Below, piece after piece: positions 7,761-14,939 of a stretch of DNA of 64,000 bases. The stretch comes from Xanthobacter oligotrophicus (GTDB lineage Bacteria; Pseudomonadota; Alphaproteobacteria; Rhizobiales; Xanthobacteraceae). A program made the position numbers and the translations under genes. Location: the NCBI RefSeq assembly GCF_008364685.1, contig NZ_VTTL01000001.1:62001-126000 (forward strand). The letters are read 5' to 3'. The notes beneath the pieces are model-generated. The model had not been told where the DNA came from and searched no databases. It saw nothing but the letters and a program-made list of their open reading frames with translations. The first letter of the stretch is position 1; each line of letters starts with the position of its first letter.

Positions 7761-8151
7761 AATCGGTCGTGTTTCCACTGCTCTTGCGGACATCGTCGTT
7801 CATCCTTCCTGATACGATAATATACTGCGCTATTCGCCATGACACGCTTCCGCTCGCTGGCTTCGAGTTCCGATGCGCCTTGCACTCCTCCGCGCTCTGC
7901 GACGGGGTGTCCCGGCTGCATGTCGGCAGCGCTCGAACCGTCGCGGCGCACTTTTCCATCGGATTGACGGAGCATCGTCACAGGCAATCGAGCGCGGTCC
8001 GGCCGTCTTCCGATCGGCACGGCCGCAGGCAAGATAACGTGCGTTCCGTCGTTCCTGGTCTGCATCGGTCCTCATCCGCCGAGGGCGGATCTCCGTGTTC
8101 AGATGGCGCCCGTCAGCTGCGGGCGCGCTGCGTTTGGTGTCTGCGCGTTGC
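7761..8151. other. Non-coding region between oriT candidate and IS110 gene
   Basis: No gene is supported here. An AT-rich patch (GATACGATAATATACTGCG, about 7811-7829) could be a promoter or oriT accessory sequence. Part of the stretch before 8152 is probably the downstream end of the IS110 element, but no clear terminal sequence was identified. Minus-strand reading frames crossing the region lack start signals and family character. Confidence 0.4.
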
Positions 8152-9240
8152 TCACCGGTGCGCTCCCAGGAGCCTGCGATCCTTCGCGTGCGCCCGCTGG
8201 GCGGTGTCGGCTGTGCTTGTTGCCGGATCGCCGACATAGAAGGTGCCGTCGCTCCACATGGCGTGCATGATGACGGCGAGCTTGCGGGCCACGGCGACGC
8301 ACGCCTTGCGGTGGCAGGAGCGCTTCGCGATCTGCTGACCCCAGACCTTCACCTTGTCCTTGCCTTTGAAGCGGGTCAGCAGTCCCGATGCCGCCTCGTA
8401 GAGCGCGCGGCGGACATCGGGGTCGCCAGCCTTTGAGATGCGCCCCTGCACGTCGATCGATGTGCCCGACTGCCATCGCCTGGACGTCAGCCCGAAATAG
8501 GCGGCGACATCGCGCGAGCGGCGGAAGCGGGACGGATCGTCGATCGCCGTCATGAAGCTGAGTGCCGTCACCGGCCCGACGCCGGGGATCGCCATGAAGC
8601 GCCGACACAGCTCGCTTTGCACCACCAGCTTCACGACGAGATCGTGCAGCCGGCAATACTCCTTCCACAGTGCGGCGCGCGCCGACAGCATCGCGTCCAT
8701 CAGTTCGCTGGACAGCGGATCTTCGGCCACCGCCTCCCTCACGGCGTGGTCGAACTTGCCGCGCGAGGTGCCGCCGAGCTTGATCCCGAAGCTCTTCAGC
8801 GAGTGGCGGATGGCGTTCTCAAGATCAAGGAACTTGCGCTTCAGGTTGCGCCGGTGCGTGAGCAGCAGGCGCATCCGGTAGCAGCTTTCCGTCTTCACAT
8901 GCGCCTGGCGGAACCAGCCGGTGCGCATGATGTGGGCGATCCCGAGGGCGTCCGCTGCGTCGGTCTTGTTACGCTGGGCCGACATCGCGGCACGTACATG
9001 CTGCGTCTCCAGGCAGATCGCCGGCAGACCGAGCTTCTTGAGCTCGGGATGGAGCCAGGGCGACAGCGAGCCGGCCTCATGGCCGACACGCTTCAACCGC
9101 CTGACGAAGGGCTTCAGCACCGCAAGCAACGCCTCCGGCTCGGTCGCCACCTTCACCGTCAGATGCACCTCGCCGCGATCGTCGACGACACACACCGCCG
9201 TCTCCTCGATGGCCACGTCCAGCCCGCAAAAGAAGTCCAT
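8152..9240 (-). CDS. IS110-family transposase (DEDD recombinase)
   Basis: This 362-residue recombinase starts MDFFCGLDVAIEETAV, where D8 is the first residue of the RuvC-like DEDD site. The next acidic residues are in RVGHEAG and NKTDAADA. The C-terminal Transposase_20 domain contains IPGVGPVTALSF and GRISKAGDPDVRRALYEA, with the conserved Ser/Gly region of the IS110 catalytic centre. AGGAGG lies 6 nt before the ATG at 9240. The open frame upstream to 9804 is not part of the gene. IS110 elements insert without transposon-like inverted repeats and are guided by an element-encoded RNA. It sits between the transglycosylase operon and oriT and does not visibly break a backbone gene. Confidence 0.9.
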   Translation of the reverse strand: MDFFCGLDVAIEETAVCVVDDRGEVHLTVKVATEPEALLAVLKPFVRRLKRVGHEAGSLSPWLHPELKKLGLPAICLETQHVRAAMSAQRNKTDAADALGIAHIMRTGWFRQAHVKTESCYRMRLLLTHRRNLKRKFLDLENAIRHSLKSFGIKLGGTSRGKFDHAVREAVAEDPLSSELMDAMLSARAALWKEYCRLHDLVVKLVVQSELCRRFMAIPGVGPVTALSFMTAIDDPSRFRRSRDVAAYFGLTSRRWQSGTSIDVQGRISKAGDPDVRRALYEAASGLLTRFKGKDKVKVWGQQIAKRSCHRKACVAVARKLAVIMHAMWSDGTFYVGDPATSTADTAQRAHAKDRRLLGAHR

Positions 9241-9430
9241 CACCCGCCTCCTGCGTTGAGTAACGCGGGAGATTTTACCGGGCGGCGAAGCTGTTGGTGG
9301 CGCGCTCTTCGACGGGGAACCGTCCTGCCGATTACGGGCGGCACTCGTGCGGTCGTGGTCCTGATCCTGCGCCTCCCAGCCCTCCATGAAGCGCCAGAGC
9401 CCGACAGGACGCGAAAGCGGTTCCGCCTCG
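9241..9430 (-). ncRNA. Candidate IS110 5' non-coding end (possible bridge-RNA region)
   Basis: About 190 bp separate the IS110 start from the transglycosylase stop with no supported gene. In IS110-group elements the non-coding end upstream of the recombinase encodes the structured bridge RNA. The position fits, but the element boundary and RNA fold were not determined. An ATG overlapping the transglycosylase stop at 9434 could begin a 64-codon ORF that looks random. Confidence 0.25.
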
Positions 9431-10093
9431 TCATGGCGCCCTCCGCGATGGCAACGGTGCAGCGAAAAGCCCGCCCGATCGCGGCGCGAGGACCCCGGAA
9501 TCGACTGGATTTCTGCGCTCGAGCGGCGTCGCGAACAGCGGCGCCTCGCGCCAGCTTTGCGCCATTGGCCGCACCAATTCGGTGCCGCCGGCTGCAGGCT
9601 CTTTGTCGAAAATGGGCGCGAGAGCCGCGATGTAGTTGCGCGTCTCCGGCGGCAGCGGCTTGCCGGCGAGCGAGGCCTCATAGCGCGCCGGTCCGGCATT
9701 GTAGGCCGCGAGCATGGCGCGGATGCTGCCATAGCGGTCATGGAGCTGGCGCAAATAGGCAGCGCCGGCGAGGATGTTGTCGCGGTGGTCGAAGGGATCG
9801 GCACCGAGACCGTGATGGACGCGAAGCTCGTCCCAGGTCGCGGGCATGATCTGCATCAGCCCCATCGCACCGGCGGGCGAGACGGCGCGCGGATCGCCGC
9901 CGCTCTCGGCTTGCAGGACCGCACGGATCCAGACGGCTGGAAGCTCGAAGCGCTGCGCAGCCTCGTCGATAAAGGCGGCGTAGGATGTGACCGAAAAGGC
10001 CACGGTTGGCGACGTAGTCTGCGCGGCGGCAGAGCCGGGCAATGCACCGCCGATCAACAGCCCGGATGCGAGGAAGAGTGCAGAGCGATGCAT
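9431..10093 (-). CDS. VirB1/TrbN-like lytic transglycosylase
   Basis: This 220-residue periplasmic muramidase opens the cell wall for assembly of the conjugation channel. Residues 1-24 are a signal peptide (ALFLASGLLIGGALPGSAAA). The SLT domain has the catalytic Glu63 in QAESGGDPRAVSPAGAMGLM, followed by AYNAGPARY and ETRNYIAAL. The C-terminal tail is low-complexity and proline-rich. The start at 10093 is chosen because the signal peptide begins there; the open frame upstream overlaps traF. It lies 1 bp after the traF stop, so the two are co-transcribed. In this ICE type the trb genes it would serve are not nearby. Confidence 0.88.
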   Translation of the reverse strand: MHRSALFLASGLLIGGALPGSAAAQTTSPTVAFSVTSYAAFIDEAAQRFELPAVWIRAVLQAESGGDPRAVSPAGAMGLMQIMPATWDELRVHHGLGADPFDHRDNILAGAAYLRQLHDRYGSIRAMLAAYNAGPARYEASLAGKPLPPETRNYIAALAPIFDKEPAAGGTELVRPMAQSWREAPLFATPLERRNPVDSGVLAPRSGGLFAAPLPSRRAP

Positions 10094-10094
10094 G

Positions 10095-10640
10095 TTAGCG
10101 CACCGCCGCGCGCCAGATGAAGGCGCCGTCGCCGGCTTCATCCGTGAGCACTGGCATCGCACGGCCGATGATGGCCGTAGCCGGGATCAGGCCGAAGTAT
10201 CGCCCATCCAGACTGTCGCCGACATCCGGGTTCATCAGGAACAGTTCGCCAGGCGCGATACGCCGGCAGCCCTGCCAGACCGGCAGATCGCGACCCATGC
10301 GGTCACGCGGCAGCGCTTCGCCCAATGGCACGCCATCGACAGTGATGGCGTCGCTGAGGCGGCAGACAACCTGCCCCGGAAGCCCCATCACGCGCTTCAG
10401 CAGTGGTGTGCCTTCGCCGATATAGCCACGTGCGATGAGGAACGCGGCGAGCGGTGGCGGTGGAATTACCGCGACCAGATCGGTGATCTCGAGATGATCC
10501 GCCGGCTCGACCGAGTAGAGCCCGACAGGAACGCTCGCCGAGACATTCCAGATCAGCTTGAGCGGCGTCGGCAGCGTGGCGGCGTAGGCCACGCCGACGC
10601 TGGCGACCGTCGTCATGATCCCATAGGCGGCGCGGCTCAT
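10095..10640 (-). CDS. traF: TraF-like S26 family signal peptidase
   Basis: This 181-residue conjugative pilin-maturation protease belongs to the S26C family. An N-terminal membrane anchor spans about residues 5-22. The catalytic Ser36 is in SASVPVGLYSV, and the Lys is K82 in GTPLLKRVMGLPGQ, the TraF/LepB Ser-Lys dyad pattern. The C-terminal strand region contains LDGRYFGLIPATAIIGRA, as in TraF proteins that process or cyclise the TrbC pilin. The ATG at 10640 overlaps the DUF2840 stop, showing translational coupling. TrbC, its expected substrate, is not encoded in this window. Confidence 0.87.
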   Translation of the reverse strand: MSRAAYGIMTTVASVGVAYAATLPTPLKLIWNVSASVPVGLYSVEPADHLEITDLVAVIPPPPLAAFLIARGYIGEGTPLLKRVMGLPGQVVCRLSDAITVDGVPLGEALPRDRMGRDLPVWQGCRRIAPGELFLMNPDVGDSLDGRYFGLIPATAIIGRAMPVLTDEAGDGAFIWRAAVR

Positions 10641-11158
10641 TGTCCGCACTCCCGCCGCTTCAGCCACGCCTGATGGCGCTTGATCGTGTAGGCGCGCGGC
10701 TCGAAGCCGACGCTCATGCGGTGGGCGACGTGACCCCAATGGTCAGGAGCGACGGTCGCCGGATCAATGCCGATCGCCTCGATGGCGTCGATGTGCTGGA
10801 GGATTTTCTCGACCTTCGGCCAGCCATCCACCCGCAGCAGGATGTCGCCGCCGGGGCGCACGAATGGCAGTGTCTGGTAGCCTTCGCCCGGCGCCACGCA
10901 GCGCACGATGTCGAGGCGGGAGGCCACGGTGCCGAAGTCGTTCGACGCCCATCGGACAAAGGCGAAGATGCAGCCGGGAGGGAAAGACAGGATGCGCCGG
11001 CGGCGATCCAATAGCTGCTCATGCGCGTGATGGCCGAAGCGGATCCAGTTCTCGATGCGCTTCTCGATATGGGTCAGCTCGACATGGGTCACGGCATCGG
11101 ACGGGGGAACAGGTGCGAATGCCGTGCTTGCCGCACGGGGCGCAAACGCCGCGCTCAT
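10637..11158 (-). CDS. DUF2840 domain-containing protein
   Basis: This 173-residue protein matches the DUF2840 family, seen almost only in alphaproteobacterial ICEs and conjugative plasmids upstream of traF. Recognisable segments include THVELTHIEKRIENWIRFG, FAFVRWASNDFGTVASR and the C-terminal RHQAWLKRREC. Its biochemical role is not known. Four-base overlaps join it to the ribbon-helix-helix gene upstream and to traF downstream, so it is part of one tightly packed operon running from repA to the transglycosylase. It has no signal peptide or membrane segment and is probably cytoplasmic. Confidence 0.82.
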   Translation of the reverse strand: MSAAFAPRAASTAFAPVPPSDAVTHVELTHIEKRIENWIRFGHHAHEQLLDRRRRILSFPPGCIFAFVRWASNDFGTVASRLDIVRCVAPGEGYQTLPFVRPGGDILLRVDGWPKVEKILQHIDAIEAIGIDPATVAPDHWGHVAHRMSVGFEPRAYTIKRHQAWLKRRECGQ

Positions 11159-11406
11159 GGCTGGTCTCCAGATTGGGGAGGGAATTCGCGCGCGAGGAGG
11201 TCGCGCAGCATCTCGGCGACGGTGACGCCACGCCGGAAGGCGGCGACCTTGATCCGCCCGCGCAGGTCGGGCGTCACATCAATGGTGAGGCGCGCGGTGA
11301 ACGCGGCGCCGGGCCGGTGCTCTGGCGCGACATCCGCCGCCTTGACCCAGTGCTCGGGATCCGCAGGCCGGGAGGCAAAATCGCGGCGGGTCGGGCGCTC
11401 GCTCAT
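11155..11406 (-). CDS. Small ribbon-helix-helix protein paired with ParA
   Basis: This 83-residue protein has a C-terminal ribbon-helix-helix-like segment: ARLTIDVTPDLRGRIKVAA, then FRRGVTVAEMLRDLLAREF. The N-terminus is probably disordered. Small RHH proteins encoded directly downstream of ParA act as the DNA-binding partner in type Ib partition systems, and the four-base overlap with parA supports that role. It could also repress the operon. Which DNA it binds is not known. Confidence 0.72.
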   Translation of the reverse strand: MSERPTRRDFASRPADPEHWVKAADVAPEHRPGAAFTARLTIDVTPDLRGRIKVAAFRRGVTVAEMLRDLLAREFPPQSGDQP

Positions 11407-12056
11407 GGCGCGAGCCTCCCGAGGTCGAGACCATTGATCTCGGCGATCAACGCAGCGATCTCGCGCGTCGCTGACCCCGCATCGTCGCGCTCGAAGACGA
11501 GACGTCCGGATTGCGCGGCCGCCGCAAAGGCGATGCGCTGACCGATGGTGCTGGTGAGCGCCGGGGGATCGTGGTCGGCCAGCGTCCGCGCAGTTTCTCG
11601 GGCGAGAACGGTGCGCGCGCCGCAGCGGTTCAGGACGAACCGGACCAACAGCGCCGGGCGGTAGATCCGCGCCTCGCGGATCAGCGCCAGCATCTCGGCC
11701 GAGGCCCAGCCGTCGAAGGGCGAGGGCTGCACGGGGATCAGCACCAGGTCGGCGGCAAGCAATGCCGAGCGCATCAGCCCCGCGACACGGGGCGGTCCAT
11801 CGATGACGATGTGATCGGCGTCACGCGCAAGCTCCGGCGCTTCACGATGCAGCGTGTCGCGGGCGAGCCCAACGATGCCGAACAGCCGAGGCAGGCCCTC
11901 GCGGCTGCGCTGCTGCGACCAGTCGAGGCTGGAGCCCTGCGGATCGGCATCGATCAGCGTGATCCGGAGTCCATGCTGGGCCCATTGTCCGGCAAGATGC
12001 AGCGCCAGCGTCGTCTTGCCGACCCCGCCTTTCTGGTTGAGGAGCGCGACGATCAT
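11403..12056 (-). CDS. parA: ParA-family partition ATPase
   Basis: This 217-residue deviant-Walker ATPase has KGGVGKTT at residues 9-16, the ParA signature with two lysines, then LIDADPQGSSLDW and VIDGPPRVAG. It lacks an N-terminal HTH, so it is the short type-Ib ParA/ParF-like form. It sits between repA (4-base overlap) and the small RHH gene, forming a replication-partition cassette. That is unusual for a purely integrative element and suggests the excised circle is maintained for a time. No missing catalytic residue is seen. Confidence 0.9.
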   Translation of the reverse strand: MIVALLNQKGGVGKTTLALHLAGQWAQHGLRITLIDADPQGSSLDWSQQRSREGLPRLFGIVGLARDTLHREAPELARDADHIVIDGPPRVAGLMRSALLAADLVLIPVQPSPFDGWASAEMLALIREARIYRPALLVRFVLNRCGARTVLARETARTLADHDPPALTSTIGQRIAFAAAAQSGRLVFERDDAGSATREIAALIAEINGLDLGRLAP

Positions 12057-13162
12057 CGATGCCCCCTCGAGCGAGGGGGCGTCTGCAAGACGCTCTCAGG
12101 CGGCGTCTTTCCCGGCCACTTTGCCCCCAGCCGGTGCTGATCTGCGGCGCTCACAAAAGCGCTCGCGCGCCTCTTAAAGTTAGATTCTAGGTTAGACTCT
12201 AAGTTAAGGGGGCGATTTTCTGATGCAGAACAGGGAGTTAAGGCCTGTTTGGGTTCCTGATAGCACGAGGCACCGGTTCCCGATGGCACGATAGTCCGGG
12301 TTCCCGATAGCACGAGGCTATCCACAGGTTGTCCACAGGGCGCGGCTGGCTCGAAGGCGAGCAGCAGCCGGCCGCTGACCTCGACCTCAACGAACAGCAC
12401 GTAGCCGGGAAGTGGCTGGCGCCGGATCAGATCCCTGAGTTCGAAGGCGAAGCGCTTGAACGGCGACAGGCTGCCCGATTTCTGGTGCAGGTGCCGGAAA
12501 TCGAACCGCCACCCGTCCTGTTGCCGCCCGCCATGCTTGCGCACCAGACGGTAGAGCCAGCGCTCCAGTCCGCCCGTCAGCCCGAAATAGGCGCGGTCGA
12601 TGGTGAGCACGAGCGCGTCGTCGAGCACGGCGCGGTAGAACCAGTCCGGCAGGATGAGGTCGACACCATCAGGCCGGCCGTTGCGGTCGGTGCGCTCCTG
12701 CCATTCATTGATCCAGGAGAAGCGGTGCCGGCGCCCCTCCGCCGGCTGGCGGATGGTGGTCGAGACGGTCGTGGACTGGAGGCGGTCGAGCGCGGCCTTG
12801 AGGCGCTGATAATCCCGCAACGAGGTGCCGCGCCCGACGAAAGTGAGGATCTCATAGGGCGTCGCCGCCATCAGGCGCGAGGTGCGCAGCCCCGCGTCGC
12901 GCGCCTCGACGATCTGGCTGGCCGCCCAGATGAGAATGTCGGCGTCCCAGATCGTCGCCATGCCGTGGTCGGGCACGGCCTCGACCCGGATGGCGATGCT
13001 GCCGGTCCGGAAATCGATCGGCGCGACGCGCGGCGTCTTGGAGAGGGAGAAGAAGGGATAGGCCATGAGATCCTGCGCATCTCGTGGCGCGAAGTCGCCC
13101 GGCAGGGCGCGGAACAGATCGAGCTGCCCGCGCTCCGAGAGGCTGTGATGCCGCGCCGCCAT
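12053..13162 (-). CDS. repA: Replication initiator protein RepA (RPA family), iterons in its 3' end
   Basis: This 369-residue protein is of the RepA/RPA initiator family (PF10134) common on alphaproteobacterial plasmids and ICEs. Conserved segments include LDLFRALPGDF, MAYPFFSLSKTPR, TPYEILTFVGRGTS, LPDWFYRAVLD and LERWLYRLVRKHGG. The coding sequence near its 3' end contains three iteron-like repeats and two DnaA-box-like sequences; in protein these appear as the repeated SGT and PSGTG segments. The basic tail (NFKRRAS) is low-complexity. It leads an operon overlapping parA, and the excisionase-like gene ends 8 bp upstream, so rdfS and repA are probably co-transcribed. Confidence 0.88.
   Translation of the reverse strand: MAARHHSLSERGQLDLFRALPGDFAPRDAQDLMAYPFFSLSKTPRVAPIDFRTGSIAIRVEAVPDHGMATIWDADILIWAASQIVEARDAGLRTSRLMAATPYEILTFVGRGTSLRDYQRLKAALDRLQSTTVSTTIRQPAEGRRHRFSWINEWQERTDRNGRPDGVDLILPDWFYRAVLDDALVLTIDRAYFGLTGGLERWLYRLVRKHGGRQQDGWRFDFRHLHQKSGSLSPFKRFAFELRDLIRRQPLPGYVLFVEVEVSGRLLLAFEPAAPCGQPVDSLVLSGTRTIVPSGTGASCYQEPKQALTPCSASENRPLNLESNLESNFKRRASAFVSAADQHRLGAKWPGKTPPESVLQTPPRSRGHR
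12252..12337. repeat. Candidate replication origin: three iterons plus two DnaA boxes inside repA
   Basis: Three copies of GGTTCCCGATAGCACGAG (variants CTG and ATGG) start at 12252, 12275 and 12299, a 23-24 bp period of about two helical turns. Directly after them are CTATCCACA (12318-12326) and TTGTCCACA (12329-12337), each one mismatch from the DnaA box TTATCCACA. All lie within the repA coding sequence. RPA-family replicons can carry their iterons inside repA. Confidence 0.65.
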
Positions 13163-13170
13163 GGGAGTGT

Positions 13171-13452
13171 TCAGCGCGCGGCGCGGCCGGCGAACGAACC
13201 GGCGGCAAGCGCATGGCGCTTGGCCGGCAGGACGGTGCCGCGCGGATCGGAGGTCGAGGTGACGGCCCCGCGCTCGGTCCAGGCCTGCAGGTCGTCGATG
13301 GAATAGACGACACGCCCGCCGAGCTTGCGATAGGCGGGACCGGTGCCATAGGTGCGGTGCTTTTCCAGCGTGCGGGCCGACAGGCTGAGAAACTCAGCGG
13401 CTTCCTTGGTGCGCAGGTAGCGCGGCGGGAGGGTGGCGAGATCGGGTCGCAT
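13171..13452 (-). CDS. Excisionase/AlpA-type HTH protein (RdfS-like)
   Basis: This 93-residue winged-helix protein contains YLRTKEAAEFLSLSARTLEK followed by GTGPAYRKLGGRVVYSIDDL, the MerR-like/AlpA excisionase pattern (HTH_17). In ICEMlSymR7A the equivalent recombination directionality factor RdfS sits in the same place, upstream of the replication/transfer operon and downstream of the DUF6499/DUF2285 activator. By analogy it would turn the integrase towards excision and may activate transfer genes. The ATG at 13452 is preferred over an upstream GTG because GGAGG lies about 9 nt before it. A 122-bp gap upstream may hold its promoter. Confidence 0.75.
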   Translation of the reverse strand: MRPDLATLPPRYLRTKEAAEFLSLSARTLEKHRTYGTGPAYRKLGGRVVYSIDDLQAWTERGAVTSTSDPRGTVLPAKRHALAAGSFAGRAAR

Positions 13453-13574
13453 GGAGCGGGCCTCCGTGGGCGTGGCGGGAGCCGCCGGAGTGCGGCGGCG
13501 GACGGTGACCACGGTGGCGGAGGAGGAATGTCGGGAGGGATGGGGAAGATTGGGGGGCTAAAATCCCCACCTCG

Positions 13575-14114
13575 TCACGCGCGGCGGCGGTGACGGAACA
13601 GCCGCAGATAGCCGCCGGCGATCAGGCCGGTGCCGCCTTCCACAAGGCCTATGACGCGGTCGCGCAAGGGAGACGTCTTCCAGGGATCGGCCGCGACCCG
13701 CTCTGTGCCGAAGATGGCCTCGGCAATGTCGCGGTAGCTCGCGCCCCGGTTTCGCCCGTCGCAGGCTTGAAGCATCCGCCGCAGGCGCGCACGCTGCTGG
13801 CGGGTCATGCGGGTGTCGGGCGGCACGCGCCTTCCACGGTGCGCATGCCAGAGGCGGTTCAGCGCCTCGATGCGGCCGGGCAGGTCATCGTCGAAGGGGA
13901 TCAGGGCGGCAATCGGTACGCCGGGGCCAACGCTAGAAAGCGAAAGATGCGGCGGCGCTGCATGATCAGGTGCTTCGGCAGGTACAGCCTGCGGCGTCGT
14001 GCCGGTGCCCAGCAGATAGTCGGGAAGCTCTGTCAGGACGGTGACGGCCGGGTTGATCCGCGGGGACCAGTAGACAAGCTGCCGGGTCGCGGGAAGCGAG
14101 GGTCTCGCGGCAAC
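13575..14114 (-). CDS. DUF2285 half of an FseA-like excision activator, no start codon (+1 frame)
   Basis: This is the downstream half of a frameshifted gene. The frame reads AARPSLPATRQLVYWSPRIN, then TELPDYLLG, a proline/alanine linker, IEALNRLWHAHRGRRVPPDT and the DUF2285 core RLRRMLQACDGRNRGASYRD with LVEGGTGLIAGGYLRLFRH. Between 14114 and 13827 there is no ATG, GTG or TTG in this frame, yet the sequence is clearly homologous to the middle of the full-length family. It must therefore be reached by +1 frameshifting from the DUF6499 ORF near 14115-14118, or be dead. In ICEMlSymR7A, FseA is made by a +1 programmed frameshift joining two such ORFs. Confidence 0.65.
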   Translation of the reverse strand, partial: VAARPSLPATRQLVYWSPRINPAVTVLTELPDYLLGTGTTPQAVPAEAPDHAAPPHLSLSSVGPGVPIAALIPFDDDLPGRIEALNRLWHAHRGRRVPPDTRMTRQQRARLRRMLQACDGRNRGASYRDIAEAIFGTERVAADPWKTSPLRDRVIGLVEGGTGLIAGGYLRLFRHRRRA

Positions 14115-14307
14115 ATCGCAACCCCCAGAGATGTTCGGCCTCGGCTGGCAGCGGCGCTGCCGAATTGCCGGTCTCCATGAGGCCGCGATAGGCCTGCTGG
14201 TAGGATGGATCCCGCCTCAGGCACTCCCAGGCCAATCCCTCCACAGAGAGATCATCGAAATAGTCGTAGGTCAGACTGTCTCGCCAGCGCGACGTATCGG
14301 GCTTCAT
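13966..14307 (-). CDS. DUF6499-type N-terminal half of the FseA-like activator
   Basis: The ORF starts MKPDTSRWRDSLTYDYFDDL, typical of DUF6499 transcriptional-regulator-like proteins, and continues VEGLAWECLRRDPSYQQAYR up to AEHLWGLR (residue 64). After that the zero frame becomes unrelated (CCRETLASRDPAACLLVP) until its stop at 13966. The homologous continuation is in the +1 frame. The start has GGGAG about 7 nt upstream at 14307. The joined product would be about 243 residues, normal for DUF6499-DUF2285 proteins. This layout copies msi172-msi171 of ICEMlSymR7A, although a one-base insertion would look the same. Confidence 0.68.
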   Translation of the reverse strand: MKPDTSRWRDSLTYDYFDDLSVEGLAWECLRRDPSYQQAYRGLMETGNSAAPLPAEAEHLWGLRCCRETLASRDPAACLLVPADQPGRHRPDRASRLSAGHRHDAAGCTCRST

Positions 14308-14425
14308 GATCGACTCCCAGACGGTACATGCCGTTGGGATCAGCAATTAAGGATTGCATCGCGAGGCAGAACTCACCCGACAGGCAACAGGTGATGCGGT
14401 GCGCGCATCACCTGCACTGGGGGCT

Positions 14426-14755
14426 TCAGTTCACACGATGCGGGAGCAGATCGCGATAGCCTGTCTGGGCGAGCCAGCGTGCGCGCTCCAAATGGCTGTC
14501 ATGCACCGCGCGGGCTCGGGCAGGTTCCTGCGCCGGATCAATCCCGAACAGGACAATCACCACTTCCTGCCAGTCGGCTCCCTCAGTGGTCGCGTCGAGG
14601 AGGCGCATATAGAGCTTGATATGGGTGCGGTCATAGGCAGTCAGTTTCTGAACAGACGGCGCCTTATCATCAAACGCCTTGGCCACGTCCATCTCCCGCA
14701 GGCTGCCGTTTCTTCTGTCGCAGGCCGAGCCGTCGGCGACGGTATGGGGCTGCAT
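14426..14755 (-). CDS. Small DUF2285 protein (QseM-like antiactivator candidate)
   Basis: This ORF of up to 109 residues has a C-terminal DUF2285 core: LTAYDRTHIKLYMRLLDA, GADWQEVVIVLFGIDP, ARAVHDSHLERARWLAQTGY. It is alone, without DUF6499, like QseM of ICEMlSymR7A, which binds and disables FseA (and TraR there). It is divergent from an XRE-type gene, as qseM is from qseC. The start is uncertain. ATG at 14755 lacks a clear ribosome site, while ATG at 14692 has GGGAG immediately adjacent, which is too close. Function is inferred from domain, size and arrangement only. Confidence 0.68.
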   Translation of the reverse strand: MQPHTVADGSACDRRNGSLREMDVAKAFDDKAPSVQKLTAYDRTHIKLYMRLLDATTEGADWQEVVIVLFGIDPAQEPARARAVHDSHLERARWLAQTGYRDLLPHRVN

Positions 14756-14833
14756 TTGGGATCATTCTATCATGGGTGCTCACAAAGCCGAACGCCGCGT
14801 CGCCGGTGCGCAAAGCTGATTTACGGTCTCTTG

Positions 14834-14885
14834 GCACTGACGATGCGAGGCACACTGCGACCGCCGCCCACACTGTCGTCAGTGC
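14834..14885. promoter_or_regulatory. Operator candidate between the divergent regulators
   Basis: A perfect 10-bp inverted repeat, GCACTGACGA (14834-14843) and TCGTCAGTGC (14876-14885), brackets two CACACTG direct repeats (from 14850 and 14870). It lies in the 184-bp gap between the QseM-like and XRE genes, closer to the latter. This is where a QseC-type regulator would bind to control both promoters. Confidence 0.5.
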
Positions 14886-14939
14886 GATGTAGAGAATACT
14901 CCGTGGTGAAATACTCATCAAGCGACTGCTCTCTCGGCC

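Noticed and set aside
7589-8065. Minus-strand ORF of 158 codons across the oriT candidate.
   Set aside because: Arginine/cysteine-rich, no ribosome site, overlaps the relaxase start and the nick-site repeat.
9241-9804. Upstream extension of the IS110 transposase frame.
   Set aside because: The AGGAGG site and family N-terminus (MDFFCGLDVA) fix the start at 9240; the extension is antisense-like noise over the transglycosylase gene.
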